Part shown: positions 17,139 to 26,405 of the stretch, one piece after another | Layout of the letters: each line of letters begins with the position of its first letter | Numbering within the stretch: the stretch's first letter is position 1 | Assembly (NCBI GenBank): GCA_963169045.1 | Contig: CAUJDF010000048.1 | Coordinates: forward strand, 1-64,000 | DNA: 64,000 nt | Source of the DNA: Myxococcota bacterium | GTDB lineage: Bacteria > Myxococcota_A > Bradymonadia > UBA7976 > UBA1532 | Direction of reading: 5' to 3' | Position numbers and translations under genes: made by a program | Notes under the pieces: model-generated | Database searches by the model: none | The model's input: only the letters and a program-made list of their open reading frames with translations | Told to the model about the DNA's origin: nothing

Positions 17139-19796
17139 ATGAGCGCTGGATCGGAGCGGGAGGCGGAGCGCCGGCGGGCGCGCGACTGGCTGGACGCGCT
17201 GGACGACCTCGTCGCGCTCGAGGGTGCCGGAGCCGCCGAGCGGCTGCTCCGGCAGCTTCAGCGGCGAGCCGCCGCCCACGGCGTGCAGTTGCCGTACACC
17301 CTCGCCACGCCGGCGGTGAACACGATCCCGACCGACGCGCAGCCGCCCTTCCCCGGGGACGCCAGGCTCGAGCGCCGCATCGAGTCGATCAACCGCTGGA
17401 ACGCGATGGCGATGGTGGTGCGCGCCAATCGGGCGCGCGAGGGCATCGGTGGGCACATCTCGACGTACGCCTCGGCGGCGACCCTGTTCGAGGTGGGCTT
17501 CAACCACTTCTTCCGCGGTCACGACCACCCCGAGGGCGGAGATCTCGTCTTCTTCCAAGGACATGCGGCGCCCGGCGTCTATGCGCGCGCCTTCCTCGAG
17601 GGGCGGCTGACGGTCACCGACCTCGAGAACTTCCGGGCCGAGCTTCAGCCGGCCGGCGGGCTGTCGTCGTACCCGCACCCGTACCTGATGCCCGGCTTCT
17701 GGGAGGCGCCGACCGTCTCGATGGGCCTCTCGCCGCTCATGGGCATCTACCAGGCACGCTTCAACAAGTACTTGCTGAATCGAGGGCGCGTCGCGCAGGC
17801 ACGCCGCGTGTGGGTGTTCGCCGGCGACGGCGAGATGGACGAGCCGGAGTCGGTGGGGGCGCTCACCGTCGCCGCGCGCGAGCGGCTCGACAACCTCGTG
17901 TTCGTCGTCAACTGCAACCTGCAGCGGCTGGACGGGCCCGTCCGCGGCAACGGGCGGATCGTCGAGGAGCTGGAGGGGCTGTTCCTCGGCGCGGGCTGGC
18001 GCGTGGTGAAGGCGCTGTGGGGCTCGAGCTGGGATCCGCTTTTCGAGGCCGACGTCGATGGCACGCTCGTGGAGGCGCTCGAGGCCACCGTCGACGGGCA
18101 GCTGCAGAAGTTCGTCGTCGAGGGCGGCGCCTACACCCGCCAGCACTTCTGGGCGCGCGAGCCGCGGCTGTCGGCGCTCGTCCGGCACCTCGGCGACGCC
18201 GATCTCGAGCGCCTCAACCGCGACCGCGGCGGGCACGACCCGCTCAAGGTGTACGCCGCCTACGAGCTCGCGACGCGACCCGACGGCCGGCCGACGGTCG
18301 TGCTCGCCCACACCATCAAGGGCTACGGCCTCGGGGCCGCGGGCGAGGCCCACAACGTCGCCCACCAGACGAAGAAGCTGTCGGAGGAGGCGCTCCTGGC
18401 CTTCCGCGACCGCTTCGAGGTGCCGCTGAGCGACGAGCGCGCCGTGGGGGCCGAATTCGTGCGCCCGCCCGAGAACAGCCCGGAGATCGCCTACTTGCGC
18501 GAGCGGCGCGCGCAGCTCGGCGGCTTCGTGCCGCAGCGGCGGGTGCGCGCGGCGCCCCTGGATGCGCCCGCCCCCGCGCTCTTCGCGCGGCACCGGCGTG
18601 GCTCCGGCGAGCGTCCCGCGACGACGACGATGACGACCGTGCGCCTGCTGGCCGACCTCGTGCGCGACCCGAACATCGGATCCGCGATCGTGCCGATCAT
18701 CCCGGACGAGGCGCGCACGTTCGGCGTCGAGGCGCTCTTCCCGCAGATCGGCATCTATGCGCCGGGCGGCCAGCGCTACGAGCCGGTCGACGCGCGGTCG
18801 CTGCTCTCCTACAAAGAGCGGCACGACGGCCAGATCCTCGAGGAGGGCATCACCGAGGCCGGCGCGATGTCTTCGCTCATCGCGGCGGGCACCGCTCACG
18901 CCACGAATGGCGTCCATGCCATCCCGTTCTTCTTCTTCTACTCGATGTTCGGCTTCCAACGTATCGGCGACCTCATCTGGGCGGCGGGCGACATGCGCAC
19001 GCGCGGCTTCCTGGTCGGATGCACCGCGGGGCGCACCACGTTGAACGGCGAGGGGCTGCAGCACGAGGACGGACACAGCCAGCTGTGGGCGCTGGCGCAT
19101 CCCACCGTGCGCGCCTATGACCCGGTCTACGGGTACGAGCTGGCGGTCATCGTCGAGGACGCGTTGCGGCGCCTCTGGGTCGACGGCGAGGACGCCCTCT
19201 ACTACCTGACCGTCTACAACGAGGCGTACACGCATCCGCCGATGCCGGAGGGGGCGCGCGAGGGCATCCTGCGCGGGCTCTATCGGCTGCGCGGCCGGGG
19301 CGGCGTGCGGCTGCTGGCGAGCGGAGTGACGGTGCGCCTGGCGCTGCAGGCCCAGGAGCGGCTCGCGGACGAGTTCGGCGTGTCGTCCGAGGTGTGGAGC
19401 GTCACGAGCTGGAAGGCGCTCTACGACGACTGCGTCGCCGCGGAGCGGCACGAGCGGCTGCACCCGCGCGAGCGGCCGCGCGCGCCGTACCTCCGCCAGG
19501 CGCTCGGCGGCGACGCGCCCGTGGTCGCCGTGAGCGACTGGGTGAAGGCGCTGCCGAACACGCTCGCGCGATGGATGCCGGGCGACTTCACGGCCCTCGG
19601 CACCGACGGCTTCGGCCGCAGCGACACGCGGGAGGCGCTGCGCGACTGGTTCGAGATCGACGCGCGCTGGGTCACATACGCGGCGCTCGAGCGGCTCGCA
19701 GCGCGGGACGCCTTCCCGCGGGACCGGCTCGAGCGCGCCATGCGGTCGCTCGGCATCGAGGACCACCGGAACGGGGGCGGACGACATGAGCGATGA
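17139..19796 (+). CDS. aceE: Pyruvate dehydrogenase E1 component, homodimeric type
   Basis: 885 aa, matching the usual AceE length (about 887). The thiamin diphosphate motif begins GDGEMDEPE and continues to NLVFVVNCNLQ. Also typical are INRWNAMAMVVRA, SSYPHPYLMPGFWEAPTVSMGL and the ITEAGAMSS region. It decarboxylates pyruvate and transfers the acetyl group to the lipoyl domain of E2. A G-rich ribosome site precedes the ATG. Its 3' end overlaps aceF by 11 bp, so translation is coupled. Confidence 0.96.
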   Translation: MSAGSEREAERRRARDWLDALDDLVALEGAGAAERLLRQLQRRAAAHGVQLPYTLATPAVNTIPTDAQPPFPGDARLERRIESINRWNAMAMVVRANRAREGIGGHISTYASAATLFEVGFNHFFRGHDHPEGGDLVFFQGHAAPGVYARAFLEGRLTVTDLENFRAELQPAGGLSSYPHPYLMPGFWEAPTVSMGLSPLMGIYQARFNKYLLNRGRVAQARRVWVFAGDGEMDEPESVGALTVAARERLDNLVFVVNCNLQRLDGPVRGNGRIVEELEGLFLGAGWRVVKALWGSSWDPLFEADVDGTLVEALEATVDGQLQKFVVEGGAYTRQHFWAREPRLSALVRHLGDADLERLNRDRGGHDPLKVYAAYELATRPDGRPTVVLAHTIKGYGLGAAGEAHNVAHQTKKLSEEALLAFRDRFEVPLSDERAVGAEFVRPPENSPEIAYLRERRAQLGGFVPQRRVRAAPLDAPAPALFARHRRGSGERPATTTMTTVRLLADLVRDPNIGSAIVPIIPDEARTFGVEALFPQIGIYAPGGQRYEPVDARSLLSYKERHDGQILEEGITEAGAMSSLIAAGTAHATNGVHAIPFFFFYSMFGFQRIGDLIWAAGDMRTRGFLVGCTAGRTTLNGEGLQHEDGHSQLWALAHPTVRAYDPVYGYELAVIVEDALRRLWVDGEDALYYLTVYNEAYTHPPMPEGAREGILRGLYRLRGRGGVRLLASGVTVRLALQAQERLADEFGVSSEVWSVTSWKALYDDCVAAERHERLHPRERPRAPYLRQALGGDAPVVAVSDWVKALPNTLARWMPGDFTALGTDGFGRSDTREALRDWFEIDARWVTYAALERLAARDAFPRDRLERAMRSLGIEDHRNGGGRHER

Positions 19797-21282
19797 GGTG
19801 AGGCTGCCACCGCTGGGCGAGGAGGTGTCGTCGGGCATCGTGCTCGACGTGCTGGTGTCGCCGGGCGACCGGGTCGAGGCCGACCAGCCGGTGCTGCGGC
19901 TCGAGACCGACAAGGCGACGACCGAGGTCCCCGCATCGAGCGCCGGCACGGTGGCGGAGATCCTGGTCCGCGAGGGGCAGGAGATCCGCAGCGGCGACCC
20001 CATCCTGCGGCTCGAGGGGGGCGCGGGCGCCGAGTCCCGGCGGCGCGAAGGCCCGGGAGAGTCGCGGCGAGACGAGGACCGCGGCGAGCGCCCAGCGCGG
20101 CGAGACGAGGACCGCGGCGAGCGGGCCGAGCCCGGGGCGCGCGACCGCGCGCGCGACGACCACGACGAGGCAGAGCGCCGGCGCGCCGTCGATGACGGCC
20201 GCGAGCAGGAGGGCCGCGAGGACGTGCGCCGTGCGCCCCCCCGCCAGAAACCCAGCGAATCCGAGGACTTACCGGCGCCGCGCGCGACGATGGAGCGCGA
20301 GGCCGGCGTCCAGGCCCACGACCGTCGGGAGCGCGCGGCCTTCGCGCGCGAACGCCAGGCGCCGTCGTCCATGCCGCGCCTCGGCCAGCCCGTCGCCGCC
20401 TCACCCACGGTCCGCCGCCTCGCCCGCGAGCTCGGGGTCGAGATCGGCGAGGTGGCAGGTACCGGCGGCGGCGGCGCCGTCACCGAGGAGGACGTGAAGA
20501 GCCACGTGCGTCACCTGCTGGACCGCTTCCGGCGGACGCACGACCAGGCCCAGCCGGAGCTCCCCGACTTCGCGGCGTGGGGCCCCGTCCGACGCGAGCC
20601 CATGCAGGCGATCCGGCGCGCCACGGCGCGGAGCGTCGCGCGCTCCTGGCAGCAGGTCCCGCACGTCACGCAGCTCGACCGCGCCGACATCACCGAGCTC
20701 GAGGCGTTCCGGCGACGCTACGCCGACGAGGTGGCGAAGGGCGGCGGCAAGCTCACGGTGACCGCCATTCTCGTGAAGGTCTGCGCCGCGGCGCTGCACC
20801 ACTTCCCGCACTTCAACGCGAGCCTGGACCTCGAGCGCGCCGAGCTGGTTCTGAAGGACTACGTCCACATCGGCGTGGCGATCGACACGCCGGCGGGCCT
20901 GCTGATGCCCGTGCTGCGCGACGCGGACTCGAAGGGGCTCGGCGCCATCGCCACCGAGCTGCAGTCGCTGGCCGAACGCGCCCGCGGCCGCCGCGTCGGC
21001 GCCGACGAGCTCAAGGGCGCGAGCTTCGCCATCACCAACCTCGGCGGCCTCGGCACCACCGCGTTCACCCCCATCGTGGCGTGGCCCCAGGTGGCCATCC
21101 TCGGCGTCGGCCGCGGCGAGGTGCAGCCCGTGTGGCGCGATGGCGCGTTCATGCCGCGGACGATGCTGCCGCTCGGCATCACGTACGACCACCGCGCCGT
21201 CGACGGCGCCGACGCCGCCCGCTTCCTGCGCTGGATCGCCGAGACGCTCGAGGCGCCGCTCCGCCTGACGCTGGAGGGCTGA
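19786..21282 (+). CDS. aceF: Dihydrolipoamide acetyltransferase, pyruvate dehydrogenase E2
   Basis: 498 aa. Residues 1-78 form one lipoyl domain with the target Lys43 in ETDKATTE. Residues about 80-190 are a highly charged Arg/Glu/Asp linker with an exact 27-bp repeat. The E1/E3-binding domain follows (about 203-240, SPTVRRLARELGVEIGEV). The acyltransferase domain ends with the catalytic DHRAVDG (His about 469). Many E2s have Ala/Pro-rich linkers, so this charged linker is unusual. The start overlaps aceE and the stop overlaps the lpdA start by 1 bp (TGATG). Confidence 0.94.
   Translation: MSDEVRLPPLGEEVSSGIVLDVLVSPGDRVEADQPVLRLETDKATTEVPASSAGTVAEILVREGQEIRSGDPILRLEGGAGAESRRREGPGESRRDEDRGERPARRDEDRGERAEPGARDRARDDHDEAERRRAVDDGREQEGREDVRRAPPRQKPSESEDLPAPRATMEREAGVQAHDRRERAAFARERQAPSSMPRLGQPVAASPTVRRLARELGVEIGEVAGTGGGGAVTEEDVKSHVRHLLDRFRRTHDQAQPELPDFAAWGPVRREPMQAIRRATARSVARSWQQVPHVTQLDRADITELEAFRRRYADEVAKGGGKLTVTAILVKVCAAALHHFPHFNASLDLERAELVLKDYVHIGVAIDTPAGLLMPVLRDADSKGLGAIATELQSLAERARGRRVGADELKGASFAITNLGGLGTTAFTPIVAWPQVAILGVGRGEVQPVWRDGAFMPRTMLPLGITYDHRAVDGADAARFLRWIAETLEAPLRLTLEG
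20064..20123 (+). repeat. Exact 27-bp direct repeat inside the aceF linker
   Basis: Bases 20064-20090 and 20097-20123 are identical over 27 bp, at 33-bp spacing, so the frame is kept. Both copies encode RRDEDRGER. They lie in the charged interdomain linker of E2 and suggest slippage or unequal exchange that lengthens the linker. Confidence 0.9.
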
Positions 21283-22673
21283 TGCTCCGCCCCGAACTGC
21301 TGGTCATCGGTGCCGGGCCCGGCGGCTACGCGGCGGCCTTCCTCGCCGCGGACCTCGGCCTCGACGTCGTCGTCGCGGATCCCGAGGCGCACCCCGGCGG
21401 CGAGTGCCTCCACCGCGGCTGCATCCCTTCGAAAGCGCTGCTGCATATTGCGGAGATCATTGATGAATCAACGCACGCTGCCGAGCTCGGCGTCTCGTTC
21501 GGCGCGCCGCGCGTCGACGTGCGCCGGGTGCGCGCCTGGAAGGACCAGGTCGTGCAGCGCCTGACCGGCGGCCTCGGGCAGCTCGTCGAGCGGCGCGGCA
21601 TCCGGCACCTGCGCGGGATGGCGCGCCTCACCGGGCCCCACGCCGCCGAGGTGGACGTCGAGGGGGAACGCGTCGAGGTGCGGTTCGCGCACGCCATCGT
21701 CGCCACTGGAGGCCGCGCAGTGCGCCTGCCGGTGTTCGGCGAATCGCCGCGCGTGCTCGACTCGGCGGCGGCGCTCGAGCTCGACGGCGTCCCGCCTCGC
21801 CTGCTCGTCGTCGGCGGCGGCTACATCGGCCTCGAGATGGCGACCGTCTACGCGGCCCTCGGCAGCCGCGTGACGATCGTCGAGGCGACCGCCGAGCTCC
21901 TGGGGGGCGTCGACCGCGATCTCGTCGCCCCGCTCGCGAGGCGGCTCGAGGGACGCGTCGAGGACGTGCTGCTCGGGACGACGGTCGTGAAGGCCCGCGA
22001 CACCGGCGATGGGGTCGAGGTCACGTTCGACGGCGCGGAGGGCGCCACCTTCGACCGGGTCCTCGTCGCCGTGGGCCGGCGCGCCCGCGCGGACGGCGTC
22101 GGCCTCTTGCGTACCCGCGCCGAGGTCGGGCCCGACGGCTTCGTCGCCGTCGACGCGCAGCGCCGCACCGCCGAGCCGTCGATCTTCGCCGTCGGCGATG
22201 TCACCGGCGAGCCACAGCTGGCGCACAAGGCCAGCCACGAGGGTCGCGTCGCCGTCGAAGCCATCGCCGGCCGCCCATCCGCGTTCGAGCCCCGCGCCCT
22301 CCCCGCCGTCGTCTACACGAACCCCGAGATCGCGTGGTGCGGCCTCACCGAGACCGAGGCGCGCGAACGCGGAATCCCCTGTGAAGTCGCGAAGTTTCCT
22401 TGGTCCGCCTCCGGCCGCGCGCTCACGCTCGGACGCACGGACGGCCTGACGAAGCTCGTCGTCGACCCCGCGAGCGGGCGGCTGTTGGGGGCCGGTGTGA
22501 CGGGGCCGCGCGCCGGCGACCTCATCGCCGAGCTGTGTCTCGCGCTCGAGATGGGGGCGCGCGCCGCCGACCTGGAACACACCATCCACCCCCATCCCAG
22601 CCTCTCCGAGACCGTGATGGAGGCGGCCGAGGTGTTCGCCGGCACGGCGACGCACATCTTCCGCCGACGATAG
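21282..22673 (+). CDS. lpdA: Dihydrolipoyl dehydrogenase, E3
   Basis: 463 aa, standard E3 length. FAD motif VIGAGPGGYAAA at the N-terminus, the redox disulfide in GGECLHRGCIPSKALLH, the NAD-binding VVGGGYIGLEMATVYAALGS, the second FAD motif SIFAVGDVTGEPQLAH and the catalytic HPHPSLSE at the C-terminus. It reoxidises the lipoyl group of E2 with NAD. The start ATG at 21282 shares one base with the aceF stop. The gene ends head-on against the 22674-23549 gene with no spacer. Confidence 0.95.
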   Translation: MLRPELLVIGAGPGGYAAAFLAADLGLDVVVADPEAHPGGECLHRGCIPSKALLHIAEIIDESTHAAELGVSFGAPRVDVRRVRAWKDQVVQRLTGGLGQLVERRGIRHLRGMARLTGPHAAEVDVEGERVEVRFAHAIVATGGRAVRLPVFGESPRVLDSAAALELDGVPPRLLVVGGGYIGLEMATVYAALGSRVTIVEATAELLGGVDRDLVAPLARRLEGRVEDVLLGTTVVKARDTGDGVEVTFDGAEGATFDRVLVAVGRRARADGVGLLRTRAEVGPDGFVAVDAQRRTAEPSIFAVGDVTGEPQLAHKASHEGRVAVEAIAGRPSAFEPRALPAVVYTNPEIAWCGLTETEARERGIPCEVAKFPWSASGRALTLGRTDGLTKLVVDPASGRLLGAGVTGPRAGDLIAELCLALEMGARAADLEHTIHPHPSLSETVMEAAEVFAGTATHIFRRR

Positions 22674-23549
22674 TCAGCCGGCCATGGGCAGGTCGCGGCT
22701 GTCGCCGCTCCGCGCGCGGGCGGTCTCGGCCCAGGCGCCTGCGTTGGCGGGCACGGAGACGACGCGCAACAGGTCCGGCGCCCGGCGCAGGACGTCGCGC
22801 GCGAACGCGTGGGACGGCACCAGGTCGAAGAGCTCGGCGAGCGTCCACGGCCGCCACCACCAGCGCTGCGCCAGCGAAGGGAGCAGCGCGCGAAGCAACC
22901 ACGGCGCGCTCCGCTCGTACAGGCGCAGTATGCCGCTGACCCGGGACACGAGCGTGACCCCGGCGCGCAGGTCGCCCGCGGCGAGCGTGCCCGCGCGTCC
23001 GCCGTCGGCGGCGACCTCGACGACCGCCTCGACGGGCCGCGCGCTCACCGCCAGCCCGTCGCCGGGCGCGGGCACGACGCGCACGCCGTTGGCGGCGTCG
23101 TCGGCGGCGAGCCCCAGCAGGACGACGCGGTTGTCGGCCGCGGAGGCCGCCGCGGTGATCGCCCGGCGGGTCGCGGCGAGGAAGGCGCCCTCGTCGCGGA
23201 CGGCGTCGTCGGCGGAGAGGACGACGACGACGTCGTTCGGCGAGCGACGCATCACGTGAAGGAACGGGAGGAGCACGGCGACGGCGGTGCCGCGGTCGCG
23301 GGGCAGGACGATCAGGTTCTCAGGCGGGAGGGCGGCGAGGGTCGTGCGCCAGCGGGCGGCGTCCTGACGGTCGACCACGGCCAGGACGCGCTCGGCAGGC
23401 GCCAGGCGGAGCGCCCGCGCGAGCGCGGCGGAGACAGGCGACGGCGCTCCCTCGCCGGCCCGCCACCGCGGGGATACACCCGCCCCGCTCGCGCGTGGGT
23501 CTTCTCCTGCCGCGAGCACGACCACCCAACATCGCTCCGTCACGCCCAT
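22674..23549 (-). CDS. Degenerate mannose-1-phosphate guanylyltransferase-like protein
   Basis: A 291-aa protein with the layout of a sugar-phosphate nucleotidyltransferase: VVVLAAGEDPRAS at the N-terminus, PRDRGTAVAVLLP (compare RNTAPAI of GMP-pyrophosphorylases) and VVVLSADDAV (compare the PSDH metal-binding motif). The N-terminal glycine loop lacks the usual GxGxRLWPLS signature, and the Asp/His site is altered, so activity is doubtful. The start at 23549 has AGAGGA three bases upstream. Similar divergent forms are seen in delta-proteobacterial genomes. It converges on lpdA with zero gap. Confidence 0.65.
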   Translation of the reverse strand: MGVTERCWVVVLAAGEDPRASGAGVSPRWRAGEGAPSPVSAALARALRLAPAERVLAVVDRQDAARWRTTLAALPPENLIVLPRDRGTAVAVLLPFLHVMRRSPNDVVVVLSADDAVRDEGAFLAATRRAITAAASAADNRVVLLGLAADDAANGVRVVPAPGDGLAVSARPVEAVVEVAADGGRAGTLAAGDLRAGVTLVSRVSGILRLYERSAPWLLRALLPSLAQRWWWRPWTLAELFDLVPSHAFARDVLRRAPDLLRVVSVPANAGAWAETARARSGDSRDLPMAG

Positions 23550-23773
23550 CGTTCCTCTCCTCGATTGCGCCGTCACGCCACTTGGGATGCGCGCAATTAC
23601 AACGGCCGTGCCAACGCGCCGGCCGCCGCCCCCCGGACGTCGCGTGGGGCAAGCTGCCCCGCGCCCGGCGGCGGGCCCCGGCGGGCGGGGCGGCGCGCCC
23701 CGTGAGCGCGCGGATCCCGTTGTGGGACAAGGTCCGGCGGTGGTGCACGCCTGCGACGGGCGGTGGAGCAGCG

Positions 23774-24559
23774 CTACCTCCGGCGCGCCTCGCGCAGGCT
23801 ACGCTCGAGGGCGTCGAGAAGGTCGTCGGTTGCCCGCAGCGTCGCCGGCGCGATCGGCGACGGCAGCGCGACGGTCGCGCCCTCCGCCTTGCGCCGGATC
23901 AGGGACTCGAGGCGGTCGCGGTACTCGTCGCGGTAGCGCTCCGGCCGGAAGGTGCCGGTCATCGCCTCGATCAACGCGACCGCCACGTCCAGCTGGCGAG
24001 CATCCACCCGCGTCACCGGGACCTCGCCCACGGCCGAGAACGGGACGATCTCGTCGGCGTAGCGCAACAAGTCGAGGTGGAGCGCGTCGCCGGCGGCGCG
24101 CAGCGCGCCCAGGTGCTGCTTGCGACGCATCACGAAGCGGACGATGGCCGCGCGGCGCGTGCGTCCGAGCGCCTTCACCAGGAGGCGGTACGCCGGCCCG
24201 CCCGAGGGCTCGGGCACCAAGTACAGCGGGCGGTGCAACAGGATCGGGTCGATCTCGCTCAGGTCGACGAACTCCTCCACCTCGAGGACCGGCCCGTCCT
24301 GCGCGTCGGGTCGGATGGCGTCCAGTTCGTCCTCGCGGAGGATCACGTGCCGACCTTCGCCGGCGTCGTAGCCGCGCACCGCCTCCTCCTGGGTGTACTC
24401 GCGCCCGCTCTCCGGCTCATACAGGCGGTTGCGCAGGCGCTTGCCGTCGGGGCTGAGCAGGTGGAGCGCGATCCTGTGCTCGCGCACCGCCGAGTGCAGC
24501 TCCACCGGGACGTGGATCAGTCCGAAGCGGAGGGCGCCCTTCCACATCGCGCGCGGCAT
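23774..24559 (-). CDS. ku: Ku protein, non-homologous end joining
   Basis: 261 aa. MPRAMWKGALRFGLIHVPVEL is the classic bacterial Ku N-terminus, followed by the beta-barrel DNA-encircling core (for example RNRLYEPESGREYTQEEAVRGY) and a short C-terminal arm. It binds DNA ends as a homodimer and recruits LigD. The ATG at 24559 is preferred over a GTG seven codons upstream because of the canonical start and a GAAAGG site upstream. No ligD is present in the window. A strong inverted repeat lies just upstream. Confidence 0.93.
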   Translation of the reverse strand: MPRAMWKGALRFGLIHVPVELHSAVREHRIALHLLSPDGKRLRNRLYEPESGREYTQEEAVRGYDAGEGRHVILREDELDAIRPDAQDGPVLEVEEFVDLSEIDPILLHRPLYLVPEPSGGPAYRLLVKALGRTRRAAIVRFVMRRKQHLGALRAAGDALHLDLLRYADEIVPFSAVGEVPVTRVDARQLDVAVALIEAMTGTFRPERYRDEYRDRLESLIRRKAEGATVALPSPIAPATLRATDDLLDALERSLREARRR

Positions 24560-24580
24560 CGTCGGTGCCTTTCGTGCCAC

Positions 24581-24599
24581 ACCGTCACACCGTGACGGT
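24581..24599. promoter_or_regulatory. Perfect inverted repeat upstream of ku
   Basis: ACCGTCAC-acc-GTGACGGT: 8-bp perfect arms around a 3-bp centre, 22 bp upstream of the ku start codon. A TTGACT -35-like box lies further upstream (24630-24625). This is a good shape for a dimeric repressor or activator site. A related CGTCAC-N6-GTGACG lies upstream of the 28787 gene. No terminator-type U-tract is present. Confidence 0.4.
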
Positions 24600-24621
24600 T
24601 CAGCAACGGACGTGCCAGCGG

Positions 24622-25164
24622 TCAGTCAAGGGCGGCGCGGAGCGCAACGACCGCCCGCTCGTAACGGGCGCGGACACCGGCATGTGTCACCGCCGCGAGC
24701 AGCGGCGCCATCTCCTGCTCGGATCGGCGCAGGTAGCGCTCGGCCCAGTCGCGGGCGCGGTCGACGACCCCCGCCATGTCGGCGAGGTTGTCGGCGCGGT
24801 CGAGCAGCTTGAGGCACACCGCGTCGGCGTCTTCGAGGATTGCCGCGTAATACTTGGGCTTTTCGGCCGCACGCACCCGCGCGGGGGCGTCATCGGGCCA
24901 CCACTGCGTCATCAAGCGCACCAACTCGACGACGCGCACGGGGAAGCGGGCGCGCAGGTCGTCGAGGCCGAAGCGCGTGTCCTCGACCACGTCGTGCAGG
25001 AGCGCCGCGGCGACGACCTCGGGGGCGAGCCCCTGCCGCGATGCCTCGCGGGCCACGCGGACGACGTGGTTGACATAGGGCTCGTGTCCGGTCTTTCGGC
25101 GCTGGGGCGCATGCGCCATCGCCGCGAAGTCCGCCGCCTCGAGGACGAGCTCGAGCGGCGTCAT
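24622..25164 (-). CDS. HD-domain protein resembling (p)ppGpp hydrolase (short SpoT-like)
   Basis: 180 aa, containing only the HD hydrolase domain of the RelA/SpoT family: QRRKTGHEPYVNHVVRVA (first His and RKxG), AALLHDVVEDT (HD plus EDT) and LKLLDRADNLADM (the KLxDRxxN motif). No synthetase, TGS or ACT domain is present. It should be a manganese-dependent small alarmone hydrolase. It overlaps the upstream cNMP-binding gene by 4 bp (ATGA), so the two are translationally coupled. Confidence 0.85.
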   Translation of the reverse strand: MTPLELVLEAADFAAMAHAPQRRKTGHEPYVNHVVRVAREASRQGLAPEVVAAALLHDVVEDTRFGLDDLRARFPVRVVELVRLMTQWWPDDAPARVRAAEKPKYYAAILEDADAVCLKLLDRADNLADMAGVVDRARDWAERYLRRSEQEMAPLLAAVTHAGVRARYERAVVALRAALD

Positions 25165-26405
25165 CGGTCGCCGAGGTCCTCGAACACCCAACGCTCGTCC
25201 GCGGGCTCGGCCTGCTGCTCCTCTTCGGAGGGCGCCGCGCCCGTCACCGGCAACAGGCCCCCGCGGCGGACGTCGGCGAGGTCGCCCAGCTGCTGGGCCA
25301 GCGCCGGCACGTCGCCGCGGAGCGACGCCCACGCGTCCGGCGGCAGGTGCAGGACGATCCCGCCCGCCGGCAGACGCACCGCCGCCGTCGTCGGCTGACC
25401 GGTCAGCAGCGACATCTCGCCGAACGCGTCGCCCTCGCCGAGCAGCGCCACCCGCCGGTCGTCGGCCCACACCTCGGCGGCGCCGTGCAGCACGAAGAAG
25501 AGGCCCGGCGGCGGCGCCCCCTGCGCAAACAGCTCGGTGCCGGGCGCGAGGGTGCGCACCGCGAACGCCTGCAGGAGCGCGTCGAGCTTCTCCACGCCGG
25601 CGAGCACCCGGCTCGTCCGCAGCAGGTCGCCGAGCAGGCGCTGTTTCACGAGCGAACGCAGACGTTGCACGAGCGCCGGCTGGTTCTGGCCGAGCGCCAC
25701 CACGCGGTCGGCGTCCATCTTCCACGCCAGGCCCGGCCCTTGCGCGACCACCGACGCCCGGCGCGGCGTCTGCGTGAGCAGCGCCATCTCGCCGAGCACC
25801 GTCGGGCCGGCGTGCACCCCCAGATCGATCTCGCTGCCGTCCGGACGGCGCGTGACCGCCTTCACGTTGCCGCGCACCAGCACGAAGACGGCGCGCTCGA
25901 CGGCGTCCTGCGTCATCAGCGGCGCCCCGTCGTCGAGGGCCACCGGCTGTACCTCGCGCGCGAGCGCCACGAACTCGTCGGCGGGCAGGTCCTCGAAGAT
26001 GGGGATCGCGGGCATGCGCGCGAACTTCGGGAAGAGCAGGTCCTCGACGTCGGCGCCGAGGCGCACGCCGAGCCACACCTGCTCCTCGGGATCGTCGGGC
26101 ACGTCGACCTTGCGCGGCGGCACTGGCGGGGCGAGGTAGAGCGGCCCGTTCTTCGGACGACCCGCGCCGTACCGGCGCGCGAGCTCCCCGAGCACCTCGT
26201 CGAGCGCTGGGCCCGCCAGGAAGCGCCGCGCCAGCGCCAGCGCCACGAAGAACTGCCCGCGGCCGCCGGCGGCCCGCGCCGTCGCGCGCCAGACGGACGC
26301 CGCCTCGGGGACGCCCTGGTCCTGCAGCACCGAAGCCAGGTTCGCGCGCGCCTGGAGGTCGGCCGGCGCCGCCGCCAGCGCCCGGATCGCTTCGTCGAGC
26401 TTCAT
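25161..26405 (-). CDS. Protein with two cyclic-nucleotide-binding domains
   Basis: 414 aa. Residues 1-70 are helical and TPR-like (LDEAIRALAAAPADLQARANLASVL...). Two CNB domains follow: one at about 140-260 (VLGEMALLTQTPRRASV) and one at about 280-390 (FGEMSLLTGQPTTAAVRL). Each has the phosphate-binding cassette GEM(A/S)LLT-x-x-x-R/T. No DNA-binding helix-turn-helix follows, so it is probably a sensor or adaptor, not a CRP-type activator. The C-terminus is Glu-rich. It is coupled to the HD gene. Confidence 0.85.
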   Translation of the reverse strand: MKLDEAIRALAAAPADLQARANLASVLQDQGVPEAASVWRATARAAGGRGQFFVALALARRFLAGPALDEVLGELARRYGAGRPKNGPLYLAPPVPPRKVDVPDDPEEQVWLGVRLGADVEDLLFPKFARMPAIPIFEDLPADEFVALAREVQPVALDDGAPLMTQDAVERAVFVLVRGNVKAVTRRPDGSEIDLGVHAGPTVLGEMALLTQTPRRASVVAQGPGLAWKMDADRVVALGQNQPALVQRLRSLVKQRLLGDLLRTSRVLAGVEKLDALLQAFAVRTLAPGTELFAQGAPPPGLFFVLHGAAEVWADDRRVALLGEGDAFGEMSLLTGQPTTAAVRLPAGGIVLHLPPDAWASLRGDVPALAQQLGDLADVRRGGLLPVTGAAPSEEEQQAEPADERWVFEDLGDR

